From Collimonas sp. OK412 (lineage in GTDB: Bacteria; Pseudomonadota; Gammaproteobacteria; Burkholderiales; Burkholderiaceae_D), in NCBI RefSeq assembly GCF_900112135.1, contig NZ_FOLC01000008.1:154798-218797 (forward strand): 64,000 bases of DNA, in the 5' to 3' direction. Positions 57,301 through 63,421 of this stretch are shown piece after piece. A program made the translations under genes and the position numbers. Position 1 is the first letter of the stretch; the number at the start of each line of letters is the position of its first letter. Below the pieces are notes generated by a model that saw nothing but the letters and a program-made list of their open reading frames with translations, did not search any database and was not told the DNA's origin.

Positions 57301-59197
57301 CGGGTGTGGTGGTTTTGTGCAGATGATTGCATTGGTAGTGGCGATTGTAGTGACGATCTATACCGCTGGTGCAGCAGCCCAGATGCTGGCGCCTGCTGCT
57401 ACCGTAGGGGCTGGCGCCGGTGCTACTACCGTCGCGGGCGCCAGTGTATGGAGCGCCGGGATAGCAACAGTGGGAGGCGGTTTGACCGGGGCCGGAATGG
57501 CGGGTATCGGCGCAGCTGCAATCGGTGGAGCGGTCGGTGCGCTTGCTAGCCAAGCGATCATGATTTCCGGCGGCCAGCAAAATGGATTCAATTGGAGCGG
57601 TGTCGCCATGGGGGCGGTGGGCGCCGGTGTTACCGCCGGAATCGGCGCCGGGACATTCAGTTCCAATGGATTTACGAATGCTGTGGTGAGCGGAGCCGTC
57701 CGTTCCACCGCAACGCAAGGACTTGGTGTTGCGACTGGTTTGCAAAGTACTTTCGATTGGCGCAGCGTTGCGATTTCGGCGATTTCCAGCGGTTCCGCAT
57801 ATGGGGCTAGCGCCGGGGTACATGACTGGGATATGGGGAAGGCGTTTGAGCAGGCGACGAGAGGGACTGCTGCTGGTATCGTGAGTACCTTGATGCGTGG
57901 CGGTGGCGTCGGCAAAAACATCGGGTCGATTGCCGGAGATGTCATTGCCAGTACGATTGGTAACGCGGTTGTCGATCAGATGACAGGGGCAAGCACGCGA
58001 ACTATCGATTTCGAAGCCGCGACTCGCCAATATGAAGCCGATATTGTGAACGGCAGAATGCAGTTGCTCGCGGATAGTACGTCAGTAAAGAACTCTCCAG
58101 ATCGTTTATTAAATGGTCCCAGTATCATGAGCACGGACGCCGATGACGGCATTGACGATGGATGGCAGAAAGTCGAGATCACAGAGAAAAGACTGACTAG
58201 TTTGGAGAAACTAGCAAGCTACGCTCAAGATATCAAAGATTTCCTGACGACTCCTGACTATAACCAGCTATCTGATCAACAGTTAGCTCGTCTTCCGGTG
58301 AGTAATTTTGCTGCCAATCGGGAGAAAGTTAACCGTGCGGCAGCTCAAGGAACAATACCCTACACGATGGGCGGTGTCGTCAGCGATTTCGCGTATAAGA
58401 CAGCATCTGCCGGGGTCAGTGCAGTTATGACAGCGCCTGTGGCTGGTTATGTTGCTACACGAGTCGGAGTTGGATATCTGGGGCGCGCCATCACGGGTGG
58501 CGCAGCGGGGGGCGTATTTAATACGACTCAACAATTGCTGGATAATGCCGTCCACGTGCTGAGTGGCGGAGAAGTTGGGCGCAGCGGCTTTTCTACATTG
58601 GAATTGAGCACGTCAACCTTTTTGGGTGTTGGGCTTGGCGTTGCAGCCAAAGGTGTGCCTGAAGTTTGGGCATGGGCAAAAGAAAAAATTGTCGTAAATG
58701 CAACTTTAGATGCGCAAGCCGCATTCCGTACTAACTTCGTTGGACCAACGATTGGTCGTTCTGGCTTCCTGTCTACTGAGGAACTTTCTGATTCCGTGTT
58801 CGGTCGGTATCAGCAATTTACGGATGTAGCCTACCAGGAAGTTTTGGATGCTGAAGCTAGCGGGGCATTGAGAATACGACCCGGTGTCTCGAGAAACACA
58901 ATTATTGGTCAACGTACTGATCGGATCGCTCAAAGTTATCTTGATACGTGGATACAGGCCGAACAAATTCCTGATGGATTTGTTAATATCAACAAATACC
59001 TGAGAGACCCGGCAGGTACGGGCGCGTACCGTATTCCTGATGTTAGGGTGCCATCTGCGGGTCAAATTTTCGATGGGACAATTGGCTTCAAATGGAATAC
59101 CACGTCACAAATTATAGATTTTTCCAAATTCTCTGGCGGTAATCGAATTACCATCGTGCGGCCGACCATCGAAGGTGGCTCATATAGTATTCCGTGA
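45326..59197 (+). CDS. Giant YD-repeat (Rhs/Tc-like) polymorphic toxin
   Basis: A 4623-residue protein in one frame. Residues about 25-100 form a conserved N-terminal cap (QTYVNVFSGNLVLQDRDD; IDIAALRTYNSQ). YD/RHS repeats follow to about 2600, with longer super-repeats near 680-950 that share YAT..D and RPAAS.AD motifs. About 2600-3210 is a non-YD insert of beta-sandwich-like modules, then YD repeats resume to about 3890. Next come a LysM domain (about 3900-3952), a Pro-rich hinge (PLPPPPPS), a hydrophobic Gly/Ala pre-toxin region (3995-4330) and a C-terminal tip (about 4450-4623) that is the toxin candidate. No canonical RHS-core motif (DPxGL) or signal peptide is seen. The family forms shells around a toxin; the tip's activity is unknown. 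AGGATGAG precedes the ATG. Confidence 0.85.
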   Translation: MVAIVSGNSLGVSLTSMNTLGQRGAQGVATQGRNGEQTYVNVFSGNLVLQDRDDMLVNHGIDIAALRTYNSQGKFTDDNGDNWSSGVYSQQLRINGSLSAAGSSIVRTGRDGSESTYLYDTTRQLYISTDGSGAYNTISVNAGNGQLVWSNGSSGLKETYDGSGSGRLLSSTDSNGNTITYSYGANGLLASVTDAAGEATYYDYNGTNLSQIRTVTADGHTLTRVRYGYDASNRLSTVTLDLTPADNAISDNQVYRTTYTYDGNSKRIASVTQSDGSSQSFTYVQVGADYRIATVQDGLNHITSYSYDTVSGRTTVIDPLGLKTLYDYDSAGQLTRITTPAVAGVAASTSFSYNATGDVIQVVDGEGHAIDMQYDSNGNQVLQRDAAGNTVTRTYDGNNQLVTETTYLVPDPDGTGAGLPGTPLTTRYIYDSSNHNRLRFVVSAEGRVTEYRYNSYGERTSSIQYAGATYGVANLGMVEVPTEAALNTWAGSQDQTQITRTDMVYDARGQLQTSSSWSAIDAQGNGVTNGSQTVIQYVYDQAGLLLNTTDGRGGLTQATYDGLGRILTSKDAANQLTISSYDDANHKTTVTQANGLSTISAYDQAGRLVSVQQSNAGQVLGTTQYVYDADDRLRMTQDPTGVRSFILYDDDGRKIADIDGNGSVTEYLYNKDNQLTQTIAYATAIDIGQLADAAGNLTAATLATVRPAAGSADRKTWRAYDSTNRLSKMVDGQPGLVSEYRYDGASRLVSTISYASLVDTSNLGSAPSANSIAPTASDADRVSRSFYDNDGLLRATLDAEGYLTEQRYDSAGHVASRVGYATQVDAGLRAAGTLAQLQPAASTGDIVTQLLLNGKGQIAGEIDGEGYLTEKVFDANGNVVKTVRYANKVTATVAANTTVADIRPAASADDHVTATDYDALNRIKQQTNAEGTVTQYMYDNAGNLSQTIRAAGTSDVRAISARYDIQGRLTGELSAEGNAQLTGNQTQAQIDAIWTSYGLTHAYDAAGRRISTTDQNGNKTLFFYDVDNHLTQTVNALGEVSEKQYNGLGQLVATVQYGTRISTSGLAGGLVNAALTSALNAVRNSSLDSVNGFTYNANGTLATSTDALKNITTYSYDAFGERVSSTTNIDATHVLTQTSSYDRRGLMVGTGADAPGVNATTTTQYDAFGRVIRSVDANGNSRSQSYDRLGRIVQTVDPLNAQRTTTYDAFDRTLTQTDGLGNVTRYSYNTTARSTTLTTPEGVAVTTVRTRNGQTQSVTDGLGNVTQYSYDKNGNLLSTAAPLTTTTSSTYDHANRLISTIDARGTITAFSFDAANRVLTRQVDPNGLNLTTRYQYDAKGQQVVTTDANGVVTQISFNLKGQALSQTLDPAGLKLTTQYSYDGSGNVLTVTSPGGTVTQYVYDNLGRRIEQHVDPSGLNLTTNTSYDKKGNAVTVTDPNRNVTRYVYDANDRLAFTVDAQGDVTQTTYDANGRVLQTTKYATPISLNGLSAAPVPADIQSRLASNAADATELRRYDRDGRLIWIIDAAGAVTQNSYDANGNVVKRLAYATRLGANDLAVLKTNAVALPAPAADAAHDRITQIAYDALGRAIYIVDASGAVVEQHYDGNGNSIERITYVKTIPVGQPATLANIAQQLASIADPAHDGHVVNVYDSANRLIYTANAAGAASQIGYDNNNNVVRRTDYVTPLTGPLTATTNLAAVSSSSADQTSNYVYDAANRRIYSVDAMGAVTQQTYDANGYVTQTVRYAKPVAIPVITAPTVDDSVTVYVYDAAGRVTQQTKAAGTAAAGTVGYVYDALGNAVSITNERGYTTTQQFDALGRKTSTSVPLNNGVDDKGPPQYAVTATQYDAFGNAVKVTDPMGNAGYFYYDQDNRVVLQIDPLGYATQTSYTASGKPSLVVRYAMPVSGPLSASTQPALTASAADAPTKLEYDQNDRLFKSTDAEGNFELFGYDGAGNRISYQNKVGGVTTSTYDGRGLLLSETLPVTSRNSAGVLVPVVKQYSYDARGNRTQMIEAAGLPEQRTTNYIYDQNNRLITQSGDAVTIRDAKGWSVGSPTQHWTYDAAGNKTSYTDANGNRTSWYYDAANRKIAELSAAGTLSVWSYDAASNMTSTRVYGDAVPTPAANARPTVANGSNFRETIYSYDRNNRQVQTLVNGATIAQRPIGGTDVNITFGQIKTFQQYDALGNVISQTDGLGNQTFFYYNKVGKKIAQVDAENYLTVWTRDQNDSVTVEYRYANRLSIVATTDSVVSQLAQNAGSNSNDRITTSSYDHVNRLLTQSRLNLVTSSLNGTGGLVTATGAATTRYIYDGLGNVIEKTEANGDVSDWIFDAMGRQTRAQGASFIDFEGASVRPTTDTVYDGLGNVQQSIVRGKNSADDRVTNFAYDVAGRLGRKSTQGVDGSYEYFYDAVGNVTEARVLSKNSDGGNRWDATVILYDAANRELSRQQVTAVGGDPSKQQFVGSDTHQVRYNAYGEVVAKGVNGSTAEFAEYDSLGRLWKTNAGDGATKAYLYDSNGNATVLLQSAGADMRNMTLAQILAISQAQGTSPDPVVQAAIAAGGIHMTVSIYDRRNQLTDTYQPTMQSAHNMGTIQQFLTQEAGSNFTAGGVTVGPTKASAGNTATLPPQAVQGSVSISKIETVNFSFRSTKETMDIVGQPTVLTRSYSITVPPSLRYGGGNLHVKINGGEYAAAVSASTGTLTFTQSHASWTATGSGTTSLMVEVYQDGPDGSPTSQFLIARTTITLPNHAAGTYSYDDTATGAANTKPLILYKGQSPSTDRLVVMIRPSGTDGPWIIDTAKRLTNDTGGGVINGWFYQDWSGTGEGGPFELQYIALDAGGNVLNVEKGTMLLSASNAYITQSPQPIGGAGQAVNIKDVWYKPDNAFNIINQGAAAQSVRVHYRHAGTAEAWSIQTLGPAGIAGTAATPGWFALRTEGFSGNYEYFIETFTGANATGTMINRASGTFTPGGATSALQSWTDLPENVIFNNQPANSAKMLVTYTVDGGPPTTIELNTWDAVHNQFNWDASTVVADRLNNYRVTFQYKTLDANGTIVNAAHGSMQIGADPVVFEHTLEAAPATVTFNPPTPNATTLVLQYRNAGSTGNYTPVTLTRDVTGKFRWNVDALRPGAGTVSLEYAYDLYDANGQPVAPPSGNPRAQGVLNIKSDKSSTTSQLQWTITGLNNTAPDVPNTQAAIHRIQERNAFGDITAEIDGLTHRTTLTYDTMGQLTVKQAPETNVTREDGSTVRATPTTQYYYDASSHLVGVRDANGNLNSMTQLAGFGDATGNNARITKEFHADGGSKTNAYDIFGDLRTATDELGRVTSNTYDKAGRLIQVVHAARQPGTASNPGPTAVSSVDSYTYDTLGNRISHTNAMQQRETTDYDADGRVIRTRSYAGQEVTYTYSYDQTILGVGSLPVGGWVKVTSYTGSRSASDKTDYFHHTTTHQDFGGHVVTYSYDYAAHLKNQTSKAGQNVDYSYYANGYVKSTTDHALNMLSYFEYDEEGNRTRESYTTADAPANRIYYQLADIKYDELNRVVDYVDPQAHIQYQYDANGNRRRVLSSYNDAISGAPATQDFWYKYDSQNRFVLTMGQLSNGVIGLGANGVQIGYDVAGQRRSASYADGHSEAYDYTSDGYLEDVRINGVLRSRRGNDLLGRVQNYSEYADNGSTVIYNKASQFDADNRLLQDTVVNSPVGGTATTTITKYDYRLKDGNGNYTGADQGVVTHSFQYDPSKAAGTGVHTDTSFVWWDEAKQSQITLRGTDPANPNAVYWKPGLSDFTYDVNGHVKQVHSFNEGTMSNTLQNAKTLTYTSDQYGQVLRRDMMIGATLGLTQRYYYLNGQLIGDISNNGPTNISYAEQLAQRGNPSGNFFRYGKPVASADFDQNYQPINADYPGASASSYTAKDGDTLSSIARAVWGDSTLWYLIADANGLTNGDHIVAGQVISIPNKVSNFHNTASTFRVYNPGQAIGDTLPYLPTEPLPPPPPSADGGCGGFVQMIALVVAIVVTIYTAGAAAQMLAPAATVGAGAGATTVAGASVWSAGIATVGGGLTGAGMAGIGAAAIGGAVGALASQAIMISGGQQNGFNWSGVAMGAVGAGVTAGIGAGTFSSNGFTNAVVSGAVRSTATQGLGVATGLQSTFDWRSVAISAISSGSAYGASAGVHDWDMGKAFEQATRGTAAGIVSTLMRGGGVGKNIGSIAGDVIASTIGNAVVDQMTGASTRTIDFEAATRQYEADIVNGRMQLLADSTSVKNSPDRLLNGPSIMSTDADDGIDDGWQKVEITEKRLTSLEKLASYAQDIKDFLTTPDYNQLSDQQLARLPVSNFAANREKVNRAAAQGTIPYTMGGVVSDFAYKTASAGVSAVMTAPVAGYVATRVGVGYLGRAITGGAAGGVFNTTQQLLDNAVHVLSGGEVGRSGFSTLELSTSTFLGVGLGVAAKGVPEVWAWAKEKIVVNATLDAQAAFRTNFVGPTIGRSGFLSTEELSDSVFGRYQQFTDVAYQEVLDAEASGALRIRPGVSRNTIIGQRTDRIAQSYLDTWIQAEQIPDGFVNINKYLRDPAGTGAYRIPDVRVPSAGQIFDGTIGFKWNTTSQIIDFSKFSGGNRITIVRPTIEGGSYSIP

Positions 59198-59210
59198 TAG
59201 GAAAACATAG

Positions 59211-59510
59211 ATGCAACACGTTAAAAATTTAAACGATCTCTTGAATTTTCTGTCAGTAGTGATTGTTAGTGCTCCTGATAAGTTTAGACAATTTGATTTT
59301 CTTGCGGCCGAAGATCAGATGAACTTGGATAAAGCATTTATCGAGTTAAACAATGGACTAGATTTTTTTGATCTGACGGCGGTCGACAAGGCTGAGGTGG
59401 CTTATGCACGTGCGCTACTAAGCAAGTCTTTAGCTGCTTATAAGAATGGAGACAAAATTCAGGGGGCCCATCTTCTACAAGACTTCGAAGAGTTTGTTTT
59501 CCCGGGATAG
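59211..59510 (+). CDS. Candidate immunity protein for the YD-repeat toxin
   Basis: A 99-residue, acidic, mostly helical protein without signal peptide (NLNDLLNFLSVVIVSAPDKF, then FDFLAAEDQMNLDKAFIELNNGLDFFDL). It starts 13 bp after the giant gene's stop with AGGAAA upstream, the classic place and size for the antitoxin of a polymorphic toxin. I do not recognise a named immunity family with certainty. The role is inferred from position, size and composition; it should bind the C-terminal tip in the cytoplasm. Confidence 0.65.
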   Translation: MQHVKNLNDLLNFLSVVIVSAPDKFRQFDFLAAEDQMNLDKAFIELNNGLDFFDLTAVDKAEVAYARALLSKSLAAYKNGDKIQGAHLLQDFEEFVFPG

Positions 59511-59615
59511 ATCTCTGCCAGTACAATTGGCAATTCGGTCGTCGGTCAGATGACTGCTACGAGTACCCAGAAAGCCCATGGCGCTGACGACGAAAATATC
59601 TCGATCGCCAAGTAA
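59511..59615 (+). pseudogene. Orphan fragment of a YD-repeat toxin pre-toxin region
   Basis: Directly after the immunity stop, 34 codons without a start read ISASTIGNSVVGQMTATSTQ and onward to a TAA at 59613. They align with the giant protein's pre-toxin segment IASTIGNAVVDQMTGASTRT (57944 onward), with matching DNA as well (for example GCCAGTAC.ATTGG and GATCAGATGAC-like blocks). After that the scrap runs into a different 14-residue end. It looks like the remnant of an alternative C terminus left by tip replacement. Confidence 0.75.
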
Positions 59616-59867
59616 AGTAACGACGGCAAATAGCCTGCCTAGCGAGGGAGTGTTTGAGATAAACCGTGATGGTTTGTTGGATATTGGGGCATGATGCGAA
59701 GGACGATATGAGGCGGCGACCTCTAACACAATGGCGTCTGTTCGATATTGCGTAATGTTGGCGCATATGTCATCAACTTGCCCGCGTTGTCAAAGATTCG
59801 TGCAATTGTTACCCGAGACAAATTGATAATACCCAGATAGGATATGGGACTTTCGGGGAGGGGAATA
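59616..59867. other. Non-coding gap before the Hsp70 gene
   Basis: About 250 bp with no supported gene. It may contain decayed toxin-tip DNA, since it follows the orphan fragment, but I could not match it to the giant gene. A strong GGGGAGGGG ribosome site for the Hsp70 gene lies at its end. Confidence 0.4.
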
Positions 59868-61592
59868 ATGATTGTTGGAATCGACTTGGGGACGACGAAC
59901 AGTCTCGTCGCAATATGGGAAGCGAATGGTCCGCGCTTGATTCCGAACGCTCTAGGAGATGTGTTAACGCCATCTTGTGTGAGCCTCGATAAAGACGGTA
60001 CCGTTATTGTCGGCCGAGCGGCACGCGAACGTTTGCAAACACATCCCGATCGGACAGCCGCTGTGTTCAAGCGCCACATGGGAAGCGGAAAGTTGATTCG
60101 CCTTGGCAATCGCGATTTTCGAGCAGAGGAACTGTCGTCTCTGGTGCTGCGGTCATTGAAAGAGGATGCGGAAGCGGCACTCGGCCATCCAGTTACAGAA
60201 GCAATCATTACCGTACCCGCGTATTTTTCGGACGCACAGCGGAAGGCGACGCGGGCTGCAGGACAGCTAGCAGGATTACAAGTGGATCGTCTGCTTAATG
60301 AGCCAACAGCGGCAGCATTGGCGTACGGCATACACCTGCGAGGGGCCGAAAGCAAATTCCTGGTATTTGATCTGGGTGGCGGAACCTTTGATGTGTCTGT
60401 CCTCGATCTATTTGAAGGCGTAATGGAAGTTCGAGCGTCAGCTGGCGACAATTTTCTTGGCGGCGAAGATTTTTTGCACTGTTTGATAGAAGAATTTTTT
60501 GAGCGCAACAAGCTGCCGGCACGCTTAAAAAAGGATGCGAGATTCATGCAGAGTATGGCGGCGCAATGTGAAGCCGCAAAGCGCATGCTGAGCGAATCTC
60601 CGCGTGCGTCGATACGTGTCGCACACAATGACGCAGATTACGAAATGGAGATCGACGAGTCGGCTTTGGAGCGCTGTTGCGCACCGTTGCTTGCGCGCCT
60701 GCGTGATCCGGTCGAGACGGCGCTGCGCGACGCGAACTTGCAGGTCTCTCAACTCGATAATATTGTCTTGGCCGGTGGCGCAACGCGTATGCCTATTGTG
60801 CGACGCATGGTGGCGCGTATGTTCGGTCGCTTTCCTGCCGCCGATATCAATCCAGATGAAGTGGTTGCGTTAGGCGCCGCAGTGCAGGCTGGATTGAAGA
60901 TGAAAGACGCGGCGTTGGATGAGATTGTCATGACCGATGTGTCTCCTTATTCGCTGGGCATCGAGATTTCCATGCAACTCAACGATGGCACCCAATCACC
61001 CGGGCATTTTGACCCGGTGATTGAACGTAATAGCACAATTCCAACAAGTCGCGTGAAACGCTATTTTCCTGTCCGCGACCAGCAAGCGCAAATCGACTTG
61101 AATGTATTCCAGGGTGAAGCTCGTATGGTAAAGGACAATATTCCTCTTGGAAATCTGAAGATCTTGTTGCCGCAGGAGTCAAGAAACGAGTCTGGAATCG
61201 ATGTGCGATTTACTTATGACGTCAACGGATTGCTGCAAGTGGAAGTAACGGTCTTGAAAACACAAAAGACCTATTCCCTGCTCATTGAGGGCAATCCTGG
61301 CGTGTTATCGGAGGAGGACATCGTCGAGCGTTTCGCCGAGCTCTCTGATTTGAAAATTCATCCGCGCGACCGAATTGAATTCCGAACCTTGCTGGCGCGC
61401 GGCGAGCGTCTCTACCAGCAGTTACGCGGCAGGGAGCGGGAAATGTTGGGTGTCCAGGTTCTCGCTTTTGAGCGAATGTTGGATGCACAGGATATGCGCG
61501 TGATCCTGCATAATCGGAAAGCATTTGAAGAAATGCTTGACGGCATCGAGCGCCAGAATTTCCTCAATCCGATTACCGATCCAGTGCAGTGA
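59868..61592 (+). CDS. Hsp70-family chaperone, HscC-like
   Basis: A 574-residue Hsp70. The ATPase domain has phosphate-1 GIDLGTTNS (residues 4-12), the connect/hinge PAYFSDAQRKATRAAGQLAG, phosphate-2 FDLGGGTFDVSVLDL and adenosine motif IVLAGGATRMPIVRR. A substrate-binding beta domain follows (VIERNSTIPTSRVKRYFPVRD), and then a short helical lid; there is no DnaK-type EEVD tail. Size and lid fit the HscC branch rather than DnaK. I chose the ATG at 59868 for its GGGGAGGGG site; an ATG at 59844 is in frame. It is followed 16 bp later by its likely co-chaperone. Confidence 0.92.
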   Translation: MIVGIDLGTTNSLVAIWEANGPRLIPNALGDVLTPSCVSLDKDGTVIVGRAARERLQTHPDRTAAVFKRHMGSGKLIRLGNRDFRAEELSSLVLRSLKEDAEAALGHPVTEAIITVPAYFSDAQRKATRAAGQLAGLQVDRLLNEPTAAALAYGIHLRGAESKFLVFDLGGGTFDVSVLDLFEGVMEVRASAGDNFLGGEDFLHCLIEEFFERNKLPARLKKDARFMQSMAAQCEAAKRMLSESPRASIRVAHNDADYEMEIDESALERCCAPLLARLRDPVETALRDANLQVSQLDNIVLAGGATRMPIVRRMVARMFGRFPAADINPDEVVALGAAVQAGLKMKDAALDEIVMTDVSPYSLGIEISMQLNDGTQSPGHFDPVIERNSTIPTSRVKRYFPVRDQQAQIDLNVFQGEARMVKDNIPLGNLKILLPQESRNESGIDVRFTYDVNGLLQVEVTVLKTQKTYSLLIEGNPGVLSEEDIVERFAELSDLKIHPRDRIEFRTLLARGERLYQQLRGREREMLGVQVLAFERMLDAQDMRVILHNRKAFEEMLDGIERQNFLNPITDPVQ

Positions 61593-61608
61593 GAATCCAG
61601 CGTATACC

Positions 61609-62952
61609 ATGCAGAACTTACCTCATTTTCTAAAGAGGCTGGCGCTCGACGCCAGTGCCGACGAACGCATGGTCAAGCGCGCTTATGCGCGTGAGTTGAA
61701 GCTGATTGATCAGGAAGAAGATGCCGCAGATTTCCAGGCACTGCGTGAAACCTATGAGGCTGCGTTGAAATGGGTACAGCGTTCAAACGCACACGAGACA
61801 GTACAAGCAGATCCCTCTGTTGCTCGGCCTCAGGGCGATGTGCAAGGGCAAATGAATTTTGGAATACCGCGCGTACCAGTGCAATTTGGCTCCGTATTGA
61901 AGGTTAGCCAATCCGAATCCAATGCTGACAATGTAGAGACGGGATTCGATTCGAAGAAGTTGGCAGACGATATCTTCGTGGAATTCCAGGCGTGCTGTGA
62001 CGAGCTGGTAAGTAGTGGTCGCCTGGCCACTGATTTACCTTGGAGGAGCGCCTTGCATCGTTTTCTCGAGGACAGCAGGCTAATTAATCTAACGGCGCGC
62101 GAATTGTTTGAACGCCAGGTGGCTACCTTGTTGGTTAATGGATGGAGACCAGGACATGAAGCCTTATTTGGTGCGGCCGTAAAAATATTCAACTGGGCGG
62201 AAGATAGTAGACGCTTGATTTCTCTAGGGTATGTTGGCAATCGCCTGAACGCGGCGATCAATGAACGTGTCATGTTCAATCGCCAGACCGGACCGTATTT
62301 CGATGAGCAAAAGAAAGTCATTGCACGATTACGTGACAGTAAACTGCCGAGCAATCATGAGCTCATCATGAAAATGCCGATACTGGGACACCTTACAAAT
62401 AATTTCCCCAATTGGATATCGATCATTACCAGTGCCGACAATATTTTACAGTGGCACCAAATGAGTAAAGAAATACCTCAATGGCAGCAAAAAATACATT
62501 TTCAGTCCGCGAAGCCGAAAGTATCAAAACCTGTACCTGTGTCCCAGTCGAGCGGGGGAGGTTGGAAATTCATCATTTTCATGGTGATTGTCGCTGGGTT
62601 AAGGGTCATTGGCGGAATGAGCACACCAACACCGGTACCGTCGCCGACTCTGCCACCTATTGGAAGTTATCAGCAACCATCCTATTCCCTGATGAGTCCC
62701 GGCGAAATTCTTGGCCAAAGCGTGAAGGCGAAAATCCAATACGAAGTGCCAGCTAATTTGTTCGGGAATCCGCAGGTCGAGTATGAAGTCGAGCTATATG
62801 GGAATGGTTTTATCAAGAAAGCAGATAAGCTGAAACCATCCGAGTTACCTGGCTTCGACGACGCAGTTTTGACGGCGATCCAGAAAACACAACCATTTCC
62901 TAGTGAGATACCTAGAAAATTCGTGTTTGCATCAAGACCCAAGGAAAAATAA
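61609..62952 (+). CDS. J-like membrane protein with TonB/TolA-type C-terminal domain
   Basis: A 447-residue partner of the upstream Hsp70. Residues 1-60 resemble a J domain (MVKRAYARELK, then FQALRETYEAALKW), but the HPD tripeptide that stimulates Hsp70 is missing (sequence around it is KLIDQEED), as in the atypical J proteins paired with HscC. A helical middle (about 115-300) follows, then one membrane segment at about 319-338 (KFIIFMVIVAGLRVIGG), a Pro-rich linker, and a C-terminal block (about 378-445) that looks like a TonB/TolA C-terminal domain (QVEYEVELYGNGFIKKAD, FDDAVLTAIQKTQPFP). This arrangement would put J in the cytoplasm and TonB-like domain in the periplasm. Confidence 0.7.
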   Translation: MQNLPHFLKRLALDASADERMVKRAYARELKLIDQEEDAADFQALRETYEAALKWVQRSNAHETVQADPSVARPQGDVQGQMNFGIPRVPVQFGSVLKVSQSESNADNVETGFDSKKLADDIFVEFQACCDELVSSGRLATDLPWRSALHRFLEDSRLINLTARELFERQVATLLVNGWRPGHEALFGAAVKIFNWAEDSRRLISLGYVGNRLNAAINERVMFNRQTGPYFDEQKKVIARLRDSKLPSNHELIMKMPILGHLTNNFPNWISIITSADNILQWHQMSKEIPQWQQKIHFQSAKPKVSKPVPVSQSSGGGWKFIIFMVIVAGLRVIGGMSTPTPVPSPTLPPIGSYQQPSYSLMSPGEILGQSVKAKIQYEVPANLFGNPQVEYEVELYGNGFIKKADKLKPSELPGFDDAVLTAIQKTQPFPSEIPRKFVFASRPKEK

Positions 62953-63031
62953 CTATCGGAGTGAGATAGCCCCCTGAATGACTGGACACAGTTTATGCGT
63001 TATCTTTACGCATAGGAATACGACTGTGAAT

Positions 63032-63421
63032 ATGACTAGAAATAACCAAAAAAGCGAAGTAATCACTGTGACGGAGCAACGTCGGCGCCGGTGGTCGGCG
63101 CAAGAAAAGGCCGACCTGGTTCGGCTGACCTACGAGCCGGGGATGAGTGTTTCCCTTGTAGCAAGGCAGCACGGCATAGGGGCTAGCCAACTGTTCAACT
63201 GGCGTAAGCTCGATCGCGAAGGCGCGCTGACGGCAGTGGGTGCTGGAGAGTCGGTCGTGCCGGCCAGTGAATTGGCAAACGCGCGCGCGCAGATCGCGCA
63301 ACTGCAGTGGATGCTGGGCAAGAAGACGATGGAGAACGAGATTCTCAAGGAGGCAGTCGAGCTTGCTCGAGAGCGAAAGTGGATTGCGCGCTCACCCTTG
63401 TCGGACAAGGACGACCAATGA
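63032..63421 (+). CDS. IS3-family transposase OrfA
   Basis: A 129-residue OrfA of IS2-group elements: a helix-turn-helix segment ([38 protein letters not shown]) and a leucine-zipper-like C-terminal helix ([23 protein letters not shown]). I chose the ATG at 63032; the frame is open from 62978, inside the terminal repeat. It overlaps the orfB start by 4 nt (ATGA at 63418-63421), the usual IS3 arrangement. Confidence 0.88.
   Translation: MTRNNQKSEVITVTEQRRRRWSAQEKADLVRLTYEPGMSVSLVARQHGIGASQLFNWRKLDREGALTAVGAGESVVPASELANARAQIAQLQWMLGKKTMENEILKEAVELARERKWIARSPLSDKDDQ

Noticed and set aside
46028..58555. Long minus-strand frames opposite the giant toxin gene
   Set aside because: They arise from the codon bias and repeats of the YD gene; products are low-complexity and without domains or start signals.
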